A stretch of DNA of 64,000 nucleotides from positions 186,001-250,000 of the forward strand of contig NZ_NNBJ01000007.1 of the NCBI RefSeq assembly GCF_002803085.1, read 5' to 3'. Positions 16,701-24,558 of the stretch are shown piece by piece; within the stretch, counting starts at the first letter, position 1, and the number at the start of each line of letters is the position of its first letter. Origin of the DNA: Streptomyces sp. CB01201 (GTDB lineage: Bacteria; Actinomycetota; Actinomycetes; Streptomycetales; Streptomycetaceae). The position numbers were made by a program, and so were the translations under genes. The notes beneath the pieces are model-generated. The model saw nothing but the letters and a program-made list of their open reading frames with translations. It ran no database searches and had not been told where the DNA came from.

Positions 16701-19700
16701 GCCGAAGGGCCCGTCCACCTGCGGTTCGAGAAGCAGGCGGCGCTCCGCCCCGACGCCGTGGCGCTGCGCTGGCGTGGCGGGACGATGAGTTACGGCGAGC
16801 TGAACCGGCGGGCCAACCTGGTCGCCGGGGCACTGCGGCGCCGCGGGAGCACCGCCGAGACGCCCGTCGCCATCTCCGTGCGCCGCGGGCCCGCGATGGC
16901 CGTGTCGGTCCTCGGCGTGCTCAAGGCGGGTGGCGTCTACATACCCGTTGACCCCTCCCTGCCCGCGGAGCGCGCGGCCGGGATGCTGGAGGACACCGCG
17001 GTACGGACCGTCCTGACCACCCCCGGCGCGCCGGCGTGGGCGCTCCCGCCCGGCATCGGCGTGCTCGACGTGGAGTCGGACGACGTCAGCGGCGCGGACG
17101 TGCCCGACCCGGGGGACGCGGAGCCGGTCACCGGCCCCGACTCCACCGCGTACCGCATCTTCACCTCCGGCAGTACCGGCAGGCCCAAGTGCGTCTCGGT
17201 CGCCCACCGGTCGCTGCACAACCTGTTCAACTGGTGCGAGCGGACCTTCGGTTTCGGGCCCGGTGACACCGGCCTGTGCGTCACCTCGCTCGGTTTCGAC
17301 CTGTCGGTGTTCGACATCCTCGGCCTGCTCGGCACCGGCGCCGGTCTCTACATCGCCGACGAGACGGAGCAACTCGACCCGGATCTCCTCACCGAGGTGC
17401 TGCTGCGCGAACCCGTCACCTTCTGGAACTCCGCGCCGACGACGCTGGCCCAACTCGCCCCGCTGCTCGCCCAGTACCGGGAGCACCCCGGCAGGCACGA
17501 TCTGCGGCTGGTCTTCCTCAGCGGTGACTACACGCCGCTGTCGCTGCCCGGCGCACTGCGTGAGGTCTTCGACCGGGCGGACGTCGTCAATCTCGGCGGC
17601 GCCACGGAGGCCACCGTATGGTCCAACTGGTTCCCCGTCGGCGAGATCGACCCGCGGTGGCGCAGCATCCCCTACGGCAGGCCCATCGACAACGCCCGCT
17701 ACTACATCCTCGACGAGCGGGGGGAGCCGTGCCCCGTCGGCACCGAGGGCGACCTGTACATCGCCGGTGACTGCGTGAGCCTGGGCTACCTCGGCCGACC
17801 CGAGTTGACCGCGAAGCACTTCATGCCCGACCCGTTCCACGGCGGTTCCGGTGAGCGGATGTACCGCACCGGGGACCGGGCCGCGTTCCGGCCCGACGGG
17901 GTCATGATCTTCCTCGGGCGGCTCGACCAGCAGGTCAAGATCCGGGGCTTCCGGGTCGAACTCGGCGAGATCGAGCACCGGCTGCGGGCGCATCCCGCCG
18001 TGCGGGAGGCCGTGGTGGTGGCGCGGCCGGACGGTGCCGGGGGCCGCCGGGTGGTGGCCTACCTGCTGGCCGAGCCGGGGCAGTTCGTACCGGCCGTCGG
18101 CGACCTGCGCCGGTTCGCCGCGGAGACGCTGCCGGACTACATGGTGCCCAACTTCGCGGCCTTCCTGCCGTCCTTCCCGGCGACCGCCAACGGAAAGCTG
18201 GACCGCGAGGCCCTGCCCTGGCCGTTGCCGGCGCCGCGGGAGGCGCTGCCCGAGCCGGAGCCCGCCACGGTGCCCCAACCCGAGGCGGTACCCGAACCGG
18301 TCCTGCGTCGCGACACGGAAACGGGCGCAGGCGCGGTGAAGGGCGCGGGGAAGTACGTCCTGCCGTCCGCCGACGCGCTCCAGACCGAACTGGTCTCCCT
18401 GCTGGCGGGCCTGATCGACATACCGGAGGTCGACCCGACCCTGGACCTGTGGGACCAGGGCGCCACCTCCTTCACCCTGGCCCAGCTCTCGTCCACGCTG
18501 CGCGAGCGCTACGGGCGCCGGGTCCCGGTGTCGGCGCTCCTGGCCGAGCCGACCGTCGCGAGCATGGTGCGGCACCTGACGGGCCGAAGCGCCGGCGGCA
18601 CAGGGACCACCGAGGCGGCCGCCGCCCCGGCTGCCCCCACGGCGCCCGCCGTCGTGCCCGGTCCGGCGGACGAACGGCCGGCGGACGACCCGGCGGACAG
18701 CGTCGAGTTCTTCTCGCCGCAGGCCCGCACGGAGTTCAAGTCCGCGGCCCGGCACCTGCGCCCGCAGAGCGACCATGAGCCGATACTGCGGCTGAGGGGC
18801 GAACAACTGCCCCCCGAGAGGTTCGAGGAGCGCGCCACCCGGCGCGACTTCGACGGAGGACCGGTCGCCCACGCCGACTTCTGCCGGTTCCTCGCGACCC
18901 TGCGGCAACGGCCCGAAGGACACAAGCCCAGCAGGCTGTACGCCTCCGCCGGTGACACCTACGCGGTGCAGGTCTACCTGCACGTCAAGGCGCACGGCGT
19001 GGCCGGTGTACCCGAGGGCGTCTACTACTACCGGCCGGGTGAGCACGCGCTGCAACTGATCGGGGACGGCGGCGGCATCGACCGCACCGCGCACTTCCAG
19101 TACAACAGGCCGGTGTACGACCGGGCGGCGTTCGAGGTCTTCCTGATCTCCGAGCCGAGGGGCATCGAGCCCCTGTACGGGCCCGAGTCGGAGCTGTACC
19201 TCGCGCTGGAGGCGGGGTACATGGCGCAGCTGCTCATGAGCGAGCAGCAGGACTCGGCCGTCGGGCTCTGTCCGGTCGGCGCCCTGGCCTTCGCTTCGGT
19301 GCGCGAGCAGTTCCGGCTGCACCCGGGGCAGCGGCTGCTGCACTCCTTCCTGGCCGGCCCCGTCGCCCGTCGCATCGCCCCCGCCTCGACGGCCGCGCCC
19401 GCTCTCGTCCGCGCTGCCGCTCCCGAACCGCTGACGGCGGAGGTCGCGGTCACCGGGATGGCGGGGACCTATCCCGGCGCACGTGACCTCGACGCCCTCT
19501 GGGAGGTCCTGCGCCAGGGCCGCAGCGCGCTGCGAGCGCTGCCCGCCGCGCGGGCCGCCGCGTTCCGCGCCGTCACCGGGCCGGACGGCCCTTCGTCCGG
19601 GACCTCCCCGCACGACTTCCCCCACGGCGGATACCTGACCGGCGACGAACCCTTCGACAGCCTGTTGTTCCGCATCTCACCGCGCGAGGCCGACCTGCTC

Positions 19701-20783
19701 GACCCCCAACTGCGGCTGCTGCTACCGGTGGTGTGGCAGTGCCTGGAGGACGCGGGACACACTCCGGCGTCGCTGCGCCGCTCCGCCCCCCGGGTCGGCG
19801 TCTTCACCGCGGTGATGTGGCACGACCACCGGCAGGCCGGCGAGGACCGCCGGCGCTCCGGCGCGCCTGCCGAACTGTCCGGCGCCGCTTCGGACATCCC
19901 CGCCCGTATCGCCCACTGCTTCGGCTTCGAGGGACCGGCCGTCGCCGTCGACACGGCCTGCTCGTCCTCGCTGACGGCCCTGCACCTCGCGGTGCAGAGC
20001 CTGCAGCGCGGCGACTGCGACGCCGCCGTGGTGAGCGGGGTCAACGTCGTGGCACACCCTTACCACCTGGCGCTCCTGACGGACCTCGGCCTCGCCGTCA
20101 CCCTCCCGGGCCCCGGCGCCTTCGCCGAGGAGAGCACCGGCTGGTCGCCAGGCGAGGGTGCGGGCGCCCTGCTGCTGCGCCCGCTGCGCGCCGCGGTCGG
20201 GGACCGCGACGTGCTGCACGGCGTCATCGAGGCGACCGGCGTCGGGTCGGCCGGCGGCGCGGGACGCTTCGGTACCCCGGCGGTCGACGCGCTGACCCGC
20301 TCCCTGGAGCACATGCTGCGACGGCACGGCATCGCCGGCCGCGACATCGGGTACGCGGAGTGCGCCGCGTCCGGGGCGACACTCGCCGACGCCGCCGAGG
20401 TCGAGGCCCTGCTACGGGCGCTGCGCCCGGCGCGGCGGGGGGACCAGGCCCCCTCGGGCGGCCCGTCCCCGCTCGTCGTGGGCACCGTCAAGCCCAACAT
20501 CGGCCACCTGGAGGCCGCTTCCGGGCTCTCCCAGCTGACCAAGGCACTGCTCCAGATGCGGCACCGCGCGCTCGTGCCCACCGTACTGGCGGGCCGGCGC
20601 ACCCCGCTCGCCGACTGGGAGGACGCTCGGCTCGACATCATCGACGGCGCGCCCCGCGCCTGGGAACCGGTCGCCTCCGGTGCCCCGCTGCGTGCACTGG
20701 TCAACGCCATGTCGGCGTCCGGGTCCTACGGCCACGCCGTACTGAGGTCGGCGTCCTCCGCCGACCATCGAAGGAGCGACTGA
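13767..20783 (+). CDS. Hybrid NRPS: PCP-Cy-Cy-A-PCP-Ox-KS
   Basis: A 2,338-residue protein. Domains: carrier (about 10-85, Ser46 in AGLSSL); Cy1 (about 110-510) with DGGVTDAHG; Cy2 (about 545-950) with the canonical DLLVADARS; adenylation (about 965-1500); carrier (about 1535-1605, Ser1568 in GATSF); FMN-type thiazoline oxidase (about 1650-1865); ketosynthase (about 1890-2325). The adenylation pocket read from FDLSVFD, NSAP, FLSGD and NLGGATEATVW gives roughly D-L-F-N-F-S-L-V-W, close to cysteine codes. Inference: it joins an upstream acyl/aminoacyl group to Cys, cyclises it and oxidises the ring to a thiazole. The terminal KS keeps VDTACSSS but has ECAASGA where EAHGTGT is expected. The ATG at 13,767 follows GGGGGA. 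A TTA (bldA) codon lies at 14,604-14,606. Its stop is one base before the thioesterase start. Confidence 0.92.
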   Translation: MKPVTTTVPQQADSTCGRLVGILRRLLPESGGLTVDTVLSDAGLSSLAAVRLVLEADAEFGVEVPLPRLLECRTVGDLAAWIDEAGGRPGTGDAAAPPGVPTEPERRHEPFPATPLQEAYVVGKYAELDPDAIGCHHYHEFEFDDLDVARLSSAWQRVVAHFDALRLTGVGRSQRVLETARAPEFVVHETVGPDDWAATAADVRGRMSHHRHPPGEWPPFTVEITRRSPSGRAVVHFGIDGGVTDAHGTELLLRHWWAAYENDEHELPLAPFSLRDSVLLLARRRDTAGHRADLAYWTERLKELPGGPDLLLSEPPEPPADLDCHLRRSRLARLAPPQWRALRRRATELGVSPTTLLLSVFTDVLSGAAPAGPYSLVLTTTDRTRLPREAERLIGPYTSSCVLVVDDEPGARTSRDAVGTLHQQVWEALSHSSVSGVEVLRELRGQGTDVPRLPVVFTSLLDIAVEGADAGSMADHERYAVGQTSGVALDHQVRLRAGGLEVRWDTADALFPTGTVDALFSRFCQALQGVCEAAEPVSVVDVRPLNGLQQAYYVPRVAGDRSRGCQFHQSFTVTGFDPGRLQAAWLRMVREHDILRTRVCDDGHLRVLPDAPADQWIPVVDLADRADVEAEAVERAVRHDMTHRPFPLGRGSHADLRVVRRAAGRATVHLAVDLLVADARSIVLLASELLRRYADPSAEIPGTAPATAPPSSDKAPAEVSGREQWHARLADLPSGPRLPEGTPGAHDPVRRTAQLTDRAALLRWAGRHGVELDTVLLAAYCAALAAEWDEPFTVPVVCWRESDDSRRPAELTALSWVRSADPGTTLRDAAHAYGLILAADAAADAAAGLAEMRRLVLRRRRAEPFAHPVVFTSVLDVSGHPLPRGTAMAAWGTATPDVALDCVTVDDGETLHVAWDAVADRFPDGVLDAAFARFLDTLRELTEETDGQPRERPADRSEPGGERHRVLYEWNDTAVPYPAEGPVHLRFEKQAALRPDAVALRWRGGTMSYGELNRRANLVAGALRRRGSTAETPVAISVRRGPAMAVSVLGVLKAGGVYIPVDPSLPAERAAGMLEDTAVRTVLTTPGAPAWALPPGIGVLDVESDDVSGADVPDPGDAEPVTGPDSTAYRIFTSGSTGRPKCVSVAHRSLHNLFNWCERTFGFGPGDTGLCVTSLGFDLSVFDILGLLGTGAGLYIADETEQLDPDLLTEVLLREPVTFWNSAPTTLAQLAPLLAQYREHPGRHDLRLVFLSGDYTPLSLPGALREVFDRADVVNLGGATEATVWSNWFPVGEIDPRWRSIPYGRPIDNARYYILDERGEPCPVGTEGDLYIAGDCVSLGYLGRPELTAKHFMPDPFHGGSGERMYRTGDRAAFRPDGVMIFLGRLDQQVKIRGFRVELGEIEHRLRAHPAVREAVVVARPDGAGGRRVVAYLLAEPGQFVPAVGDLRRFAAETLPDYMVPNFAAFLPSFPATANGKLDREALPWPLPAPREALPEPEPATVPQPEAVPEPVLRRDTETGAGAVKGAGKYVLPSADALQTELVSLLAGLIDIPEVDPTLDLWDQGATSFTLAQLSSTLRERYGRRVPVSALLAEPTVASMVRHLTGRSAGGTGTTEAAAAPAAPTAPAVVPGPADERPADDPADSVEFFSPQARTEFKSAARHLRPQSDHEPILRLRGEQLPPERFEERATRRDFDGGPVAHADFCRFLATLRQRPEGHKPSRLYASAGDTYAVQVYLHVKAHGVAGVPEGVYYYRPGEHALQLIGDGGGIDRTAHFQYNRPVYDRAAFEVFLISEPRGIEPLYGPESELYLALEAGYMAQLLMSEQQDSAVGLCPVGALAFASVREQFRLHPGQRLLHSFLAGPVARRIAPASTAAPALVRAAAPEPLTAEVAVTGMAGTYPGARDLDALWEVLRQGRSALRALPAARAAAFRAVTGPDGPSSGTSPHDFPHGGYLTGDEPFDSLLFRISPREADLLDPQLRLLLPVVWQCLEDAGHTPASLRRSAPRVGVFTAVMWHDHRQAGEDRRRSGAPAELSGAASDIPARIAHCFGFEGPAVAVDTACSSSLTALHLAVQSLQRGDCDAAVVSGVNVVAHPYHLALLTDLGLAVTLPGPGAFAEESTGWSPGEGAGALLLRPLRAAVGDRDVLHGVIEATGVGSAGGAGRFGTPAVDALTRSLEHMLRRHGIAGRDIGYAECAASGATLADAAEVEALLRALRPARRGDQAPSGGPSPLVVGTVKPNIGHLEAASGLSQLTKALLQMRHRALVPTVLAGRRTPLADWEDARLDIIDGAPRAWEPVASGAPLRALVNAMSASGSYGHAVLRSASSADHRRSD

Positions 20784-20784
20784 C

Positions 20785-21543
20785 ATGACCGGTAGCTGGC
20801 TCAGAAACGGCGACGCCACCACCGACGCACCGTTGCGGCTGTTCTGCTTCCCCCACGCCGGGGGCGGCGGCGGGTTCTTCCGGCCCTGGCGCGCGCTGCT
20901 GCCGCCGCAGATCGAGGTGTGCCCGGTGATCCTCCCCGGCCGGGAGGCGCGGATCGAGGAAACCCCCTACACCCGCATGACCGACCTCATCGACGCGCTC
21001 TGCGAGGGGCTGGCACCGTATCTGGTCCGCCCGTATGCGCTGTTCGGGCACAGCACGGGCGCGGCGGTGGCGTACGAGGTGGCCCGGCGGTTCGACGGCG
21101 ATCCGCTGCGCGCGCCGCGGCGGCTGCTCGTGTCAGGACGCCGCGCCCCGCACCTCGCCGCCCGCCGGCGCGCCTTCGCCGACCTGAACGACGCCGTCTT
21201 CCTCCAGGCCGTCGTGCAACTGGGAGGCATCCCCGAGGAGGTGCTGCGCCACCGGGAGTTAGTACGCATGTTCTTGCCGGGGCTGCGCGCCGACTTCGCC
21301 GTGAACGAGACGTACCGTCCAGCGGAGGGACCGCCGCTGACCTGCCCCGTGGCGGCCTTCACCGGGGAGCAGGACCCGGAGGTGACACCGCTGGAGATGA
21401 GCCTGTGGAACCGGACCACCGAGGGGCCGTTCCGCATGACGGTGTACGAGGGAAACCACTTCTACCTGAAGGACCTGCCCGGGCCGCTGAGGGCCGACCT
21501 GGCGGCGGAGCTGGACGAGGACGTACGCCAGGCGGCCGCCTGA
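20785..21543 (+). CDS. Type II thioesterase
   Basis: A 252-residue alpha/beta hydrolase of the editing thioesterase family: FCFPHAGGGG near the N-terminus, nucleophile Ser90 in GHSTG, Asp197 in GEQDPE and His225 in EGNHFY. Members free stalled or mis-primed carrier proteins in NRPS/PKS systems. The ATG comes one base after the NRPS stop, with AAGGAG inside the end of the NRPS gene, so the two are translationally coupled. The gene has a rare TTA leucine codon at 21,259-21,261 (REL in HRELVRM), which makes it dependent on the developmental bldA tRNA in Streptomyces. Its 3' end overlaps the convergent phosphopantetheinyl transferase gene by 82 bases. Confidence 0.92.
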   Translation: MTGSWLRNGDATTDAPLRLFCFPHAGGGGGFFRPWRALLPPQIEVCPVILPGREARIEETPYTRMTDLIDALCEGLAPYLVRPYALFGHSTGAAVAYEVARRFDGDPLRAPRRLLVSGRRAPHLAARRRAFADLNDAVFLQAVVQLGGIPEEVLRHRELVRMFLPGLRADFAVNETYRPAEGPPLTCPVAAFTGEQDPEVTPLEMSLWNRTTEGPFRMTVYEGNHFYLKDLPGPLRADLAAELDEDVRQAAA

Positions 21544-22334
21544 GAGGCGGCCGCCGCGCTCACCCCGCGGTGCCGGACCAGGGCCAGGTCGGTGGCCGGT
21601 CCGCGCCGCAACGCCACGGCCACCATGTGGTCGGCGCCGTGCTGCCACTGCCCGAACTGCCAGTCGGCGCCGTCGTCGTCCGAGGCGTGCAGCCGGGTGG
21701 GACCCGGCGGCCCCAGCCGGAAGGTGTACGAGGCGGTGGGCAGCGAGAGGCCGAGTCCGCGGCCCTTGCTGTACGCCTCTTTGAGCGTCCAGTAGCGGAT
21801 GAAGCGCTTCGCGGTGACGTACCCACCGGGGGCGGCGGCGATGTCGTCGGCCTCGGCGGGGCTGAGCATCGCCCGGGCCAGCCGCACCGGGTCGAACCGG
21901 CGGTCCAGGCATTCGACGTCGAGCCCGCAGTCGATCTCCGGGCAGATGAGGCAGGCGGCCAGCCCGCGGGTGTGCGAGATGTTGAAGCGCAGCCGCGGCG
22001 CGGTCCTGGGGGACAGCACCTCGGGGCGTCCTTGGGGGCCGGTGCGAAAGGCCCACTCGGCGGGGTCGACGGCGGGCACACAGCGGCTGAGGGCGGTGCG
22101 CAGCAGGACGCGGGCGGTGACGAACAGCGCCCGGTCGCTCTCCAGCAGCATGGCGTCCAGCCGGTCGCGCTCGTCGCGGGAGAGCCACTCCTGGCCCGCT
22201 ACGGTCCCCTCGGGCGCCGGTTCCGCGGTCCAGAGGTGGGCGAGCGGGTCTCCCGTGCCCGGGCTGTAGAGCGCGAGCGGCCGCGTCGTGGCGAGGATGC
22301 GCTCGCCGGGCGGCGTGGGGGATGTCGGCGGCAC
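21462..22334 (-). CDS. Sfp-type 4'-phosphopantetheinyl transferase
   Basis: About 290 residues with both signature motifs: CGLDVECLDRRFD (Mg-binding GxDxE) and RYWTLKEAYSKGRGLGL (WxxKEAxxK). Enzymes of this family attach the phosphopantetheine arm of CoA to the Ser of carrier domains, which this cluster has in abundance. I prefer the GTG at 22,332-22,334, which has AAGGGAG about 6 bases upstream; a GTG at 22,359-22,361 would add nine residues. The last about 27 codons, rich in Ser and Ala, are antisense to the end of the thioesterase gene. The C-terminus is longer than usual, so the original stop may have been lost. Operator site 2 lies 69 bases upstream, shared with the HMGS gene. Confidence 0.92.
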   Translation of the reverse strand: MPPTSPTPPGERILATTRPLALYSPGTGDPLAHLWTAEPAPEGTVAGQEWLSRDERDRLDAMLLESDRALFVTARVLLRTALSRCVPAVDPAEWAFRTGPQGRPEVLSPRTAPRLRFNISHTRGLAACLICPEIDCGLDVECLDRRFDPVRLARAMLSPAEADDIAAAPGGYVTAKRFIRYWTLKEAYSKGRGLGLSLPTASYTFRLGPPGPTRLHASDDDGADWQFGQWQHGADHMVAVALRRGPATDLALVRHRGVSAAAASQAAAWRTSSSSSAARSALSGPGRSFR

Positions 22335-22402
22335 GGCGGGCTCCCTTCTCGTCCCGCCCACGGCGGCACCCTCCGAGGGTGTGCCGCGACCGGTTCGCCC
22401 CG

Positions 22403-22420
22403 CCGTTCAATAGTGAGCAG
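22403..22420. promoter_or_regulatory. Operator site 2, between divergent PPTase and HMGS genes
   Basis: CCGTTCA-ATAG-TGAGCAG: perfect right arm, left arm weaker (4 of 7). TAGAAC starts at 22,442, exactly 21 bases downstream, as a candidate -10 for the HMGS operon (ATG at 22,496). Confidence 0.6.
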
Positions 22421-22495
22421 ACCTCCCGTGCTCCGGCCGACTAGAACCGACACCATTGGGGTCCTCCCGGGTGACCCCCGAGGGCGGGAGCGTGT

Positions 22496-23728
22496 ATGGC
22501 CGTCGGTATCGAGGCGCTCAACGCCTATGTGGCGCGGGCCTGCTTCGGCGTGGAGGAACTGTTCCGGGCCCGTGGTCTCGATCTCGCCAGGTTCCAAAAT
22601 CTGATGATGCGTCAGAAGTCGGTGAACCTGCCGTGCGAGGACGCCATCACCAACGGCGTGAATGCGGCCCGGCCGCTGCTGGACCGGATGACCCCGGAGG
22701 AGCGCGACTCCATCGAACTGCTGGTGGTCGGCACCGAGTCCGGCCTCGACCTGGGCAAACCCATCAGCACGTATATCCACCACTACCTGGGACTGAGCTC
22801 GCGCTGCCGGTCGTTCGAGGTCAAACACGCCTGCTTCGGTGGCACCGCCGCCCTGCAGACCGCCGCCGGCATCATCGGCTCCTCCCCGGTACCGACGGCG
22901 AAGGCGCTGGTGATCGCCGCCGACGCCCCCAGCGCCGCCTCACGCGGTACCTACTGGGAGCCGTCGGAGGGCGGTGGCGCCGCCGCGATGATCGTCAGCC
23001 GGCGGCCCGACGTGCTCGAACTCGACCCGGGCGCCAGCGGGCTGCACACCTTCGAGGTGATGGACACCCTCCGTCCCCGACCGGATCTGGACGTCGTGGA
23101 CGCGGATGTCTCCCTGCTGGCCTACATGACCTGCCTGGAGCAGAGCTTCGCCGCCTACCGCGACCGGGTCGCGGGCGCCGACGTCGTCGACAGCTTCGCC
23201 CACCTCGTCCTGCACACCCCCTTCGCCGGCATGGTCAAGGGCGCGCACCGCATGCTGCTGCGCAAGTACCGGGGCCTGCCGCCGCGCGAGTCGCAGGCGG
23301 ACTTCGAACGCCGGGTCGTGCCCACGCTCGACTACAGCTCCAGGGTCGGCAACCTGTTCTCCGCCTCCCTCTATCTGGCGCTGTGCTCGCTGATCGACAC
23401 CGGCGGCCCCGTCGGGCCGTGCCGGATCGGCCTGTTCTCGTACGGGTCGGGGTGCGGTTCTGAGTTCTTCAGCGGCGTCCTGGGAGCCGGCGCCGTGCGG
23501 AACCTGGGGGAGCTGGGGATCGGCGCCGCCCTGGACAACCGCCGCGAGCTCACCTTCGCGCAGTACGACACCGTCACCGAACTGGGCGGCGACCGCGCGT
23601 TCGGCGTGCAGGAACGGGACTTCGACCCCAAGCCGTACGCCGATCTCTACGCGGACCTGTTCGACGGCGCGGGCCTGCTGGTGCTCGACCGCATCGAGAA
23701 CTTCCACCGCGTCTACCGCTGGAGCTGA
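22496..23728 (+). CDS. HMG-CoA synthase-like beta-branching enzyme
   Basis: A 410-residue HMGS homologue of the polyketide type (PksG, LnmM, CurD family). Catalytic Cys113 lies in KHACFGGT and the active-site His240 in LHTPFAGMVKGAHR; the YIHHYLGL and GNLFSASLYLAL segments also fit. It would add an acyl group from a donor carrier protein to the beta-ketone of a PKS intermediate, starting a beta-branch. GGGAG precedes the ATG. It is the first gene of a tight forward operon with ECH1 (3-base gap) and AT-ER1, downstream of operator site 2. I find no decarboxylating KS in the window, and no carrier protein that is clearly its donor. Confidence 0.92.
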   Translation: MAVGIEALNAYVARACFGVEELFRARGLDLARFQNLMMRQKSVNLPCEDAITNGVNAARPLLDRMTPEERDSIELLVVGTESGLDLGKPISTYIHHYLGLSSRCRSFEVKHACFGGTAALQTAAGIIGSSPVPTAKALVIAADAPSAASRGTYWEPSEGGGAAAMIVSRRPDVLELDPGASGLHTFEVMDTLRPRPDLDVVDADVSLLAYMTCLEQSFAAYRDRVAGADVVDSFAHLVLHTPFAGMVKGAHRMLLRKYRGLPPRESQADFERRVVPTLDYSSRVGNLFSASLYLALCSLIDTGGPVGPCRIGLFSYGSGCGSEFFSGVLGAGAVRNLGELGIGAALDNRRELTFAQYDTVTELGGDRAFGVQERDFDPKPYADLYADLFDGAGLLVLDRIENFHRVYRWS

Positions 23729-23731
23729 GCC

Positions 23732-24505
23732 GTGACCTACAGCGCCATCGAGGTGACCCGTACGGGAGCGGTGTTGCGCGTCACCCTCGCCCGCCCCGAC
23801 CGCGGCAACACCGTCGACGCCACGCTGCTGGCGGACCTGGACCGCGCGCTGGACGAGGCGGAATCCGCCGCCGAGTGCCGCATCGTCGTCCTCGACGCGC
23901 GCGGCAGCGTCTTCTGCAACGGGCTCGACATGGTCGAGGCCGCCGCGCCCGCCCCCGGCGGACCGGACGGCGCGTCCCTCAACGGAACCGCCTTCTTCCG
24001 CCTGCTGCGGCGGTTCACACAACTGTCCCGCACCATCGTCGCCAACGTCGACGGCCGGGTGGCGGGCGGCGGGGTCGGACTGGTGGCGGCCTGCGATCTC
24101 GTGCACGCCACCGAACGGTCGACCTTCAGCCTCCCCGAAGCGCTGTGGGGCCTGCTGCCGTGCAGCGTCCTGCCGTACCTGATCCGCCGAACCGGCTTCC
24201 AGACCGCGTACGCGATGACGCTGACCACCCTTCCACTCACCGCCGCCGAGGCGGTCGAGCGCCGGCTGGCCGACGAGGTCTCACCGGACGCGGACCCCCT
24301 CGTTCGCCGTCTCGTCTCCCGGCTGACCAAGGTCGACGGGCACGTCATCGGCGACGCCAAGCGCTACTTCTCGTCACTGCACCCCATCACCGAGCAGACC
24401 GAACGCCACGCCGTCGACGAGTTCGCCCGGCTGGCCTCGGCGCCCGGCGTGCGGGACGGGTTCGCCCGCTTCGCGGCCGCCGGACGCTACCCGTGGGAGA
24501 AGTGA
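23732..24505 (+). CDS. Enoyl-CoA hydratase-like dehydratase (ECH1, PksH-like)
   Basis: A 257-residue crotonase-fold protein: LARPDRGNTVDATLL near the start, the oxyanion-hole region FCNGLDM and VAGGGVGLVAACD, then LPEALWGLLPCSVLPYLIRR, which strongly resembles PksH-type ECH1 enzymes. Known ECH1 enzymes dehydrate the HMG-like intermediate made by HMGS. The next step, decarboxylation, would be done by the ECH2-like domain built into the giant PKS. Start is GTG three bases after the HMGS stop, so translation is coupled. The two crotonases here are clearly different types: this one lacks the YGFTPGMGATY motif of ECH2. Confidence 0.9.
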   Translation: MTYSAIEVTRTGAVLRVTLARPDRGNTVDATLLADLDRALDEAESAAECRIVVLDARGSVFCNGLDMVEAAAPAPGGPDGASLNGTAFFRLLRRFTQLSRTIVANVDGRVAGGGVGLVAACDLVHATERSTFSLPEALWGLLPCSVLPYLIRRTGFQTAYAMTLTTLPLTAAEAVERRLADEVSPDADPLVRRLVSRLTKVDGHVIGDAKRYFSSLHPITEQTERHAVDEFARLASAPGVRDGFARFAAAGRYPWEK

Positions 24506-24558
24506 ACGGACCCCGCGCGGCTGGCGCCCGGGGCACTGACACTGGGGAAGGGAACCGA

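Noticed and set aside
15093..19625. A 1,510-codon open frame on the reverse strand under the NRPS
   Set aside because: It is a GC-driven antisense shadow: Gly/Arg/Val-rich, no domains, entirely covered by recognisable NRPS domains on the other strand.
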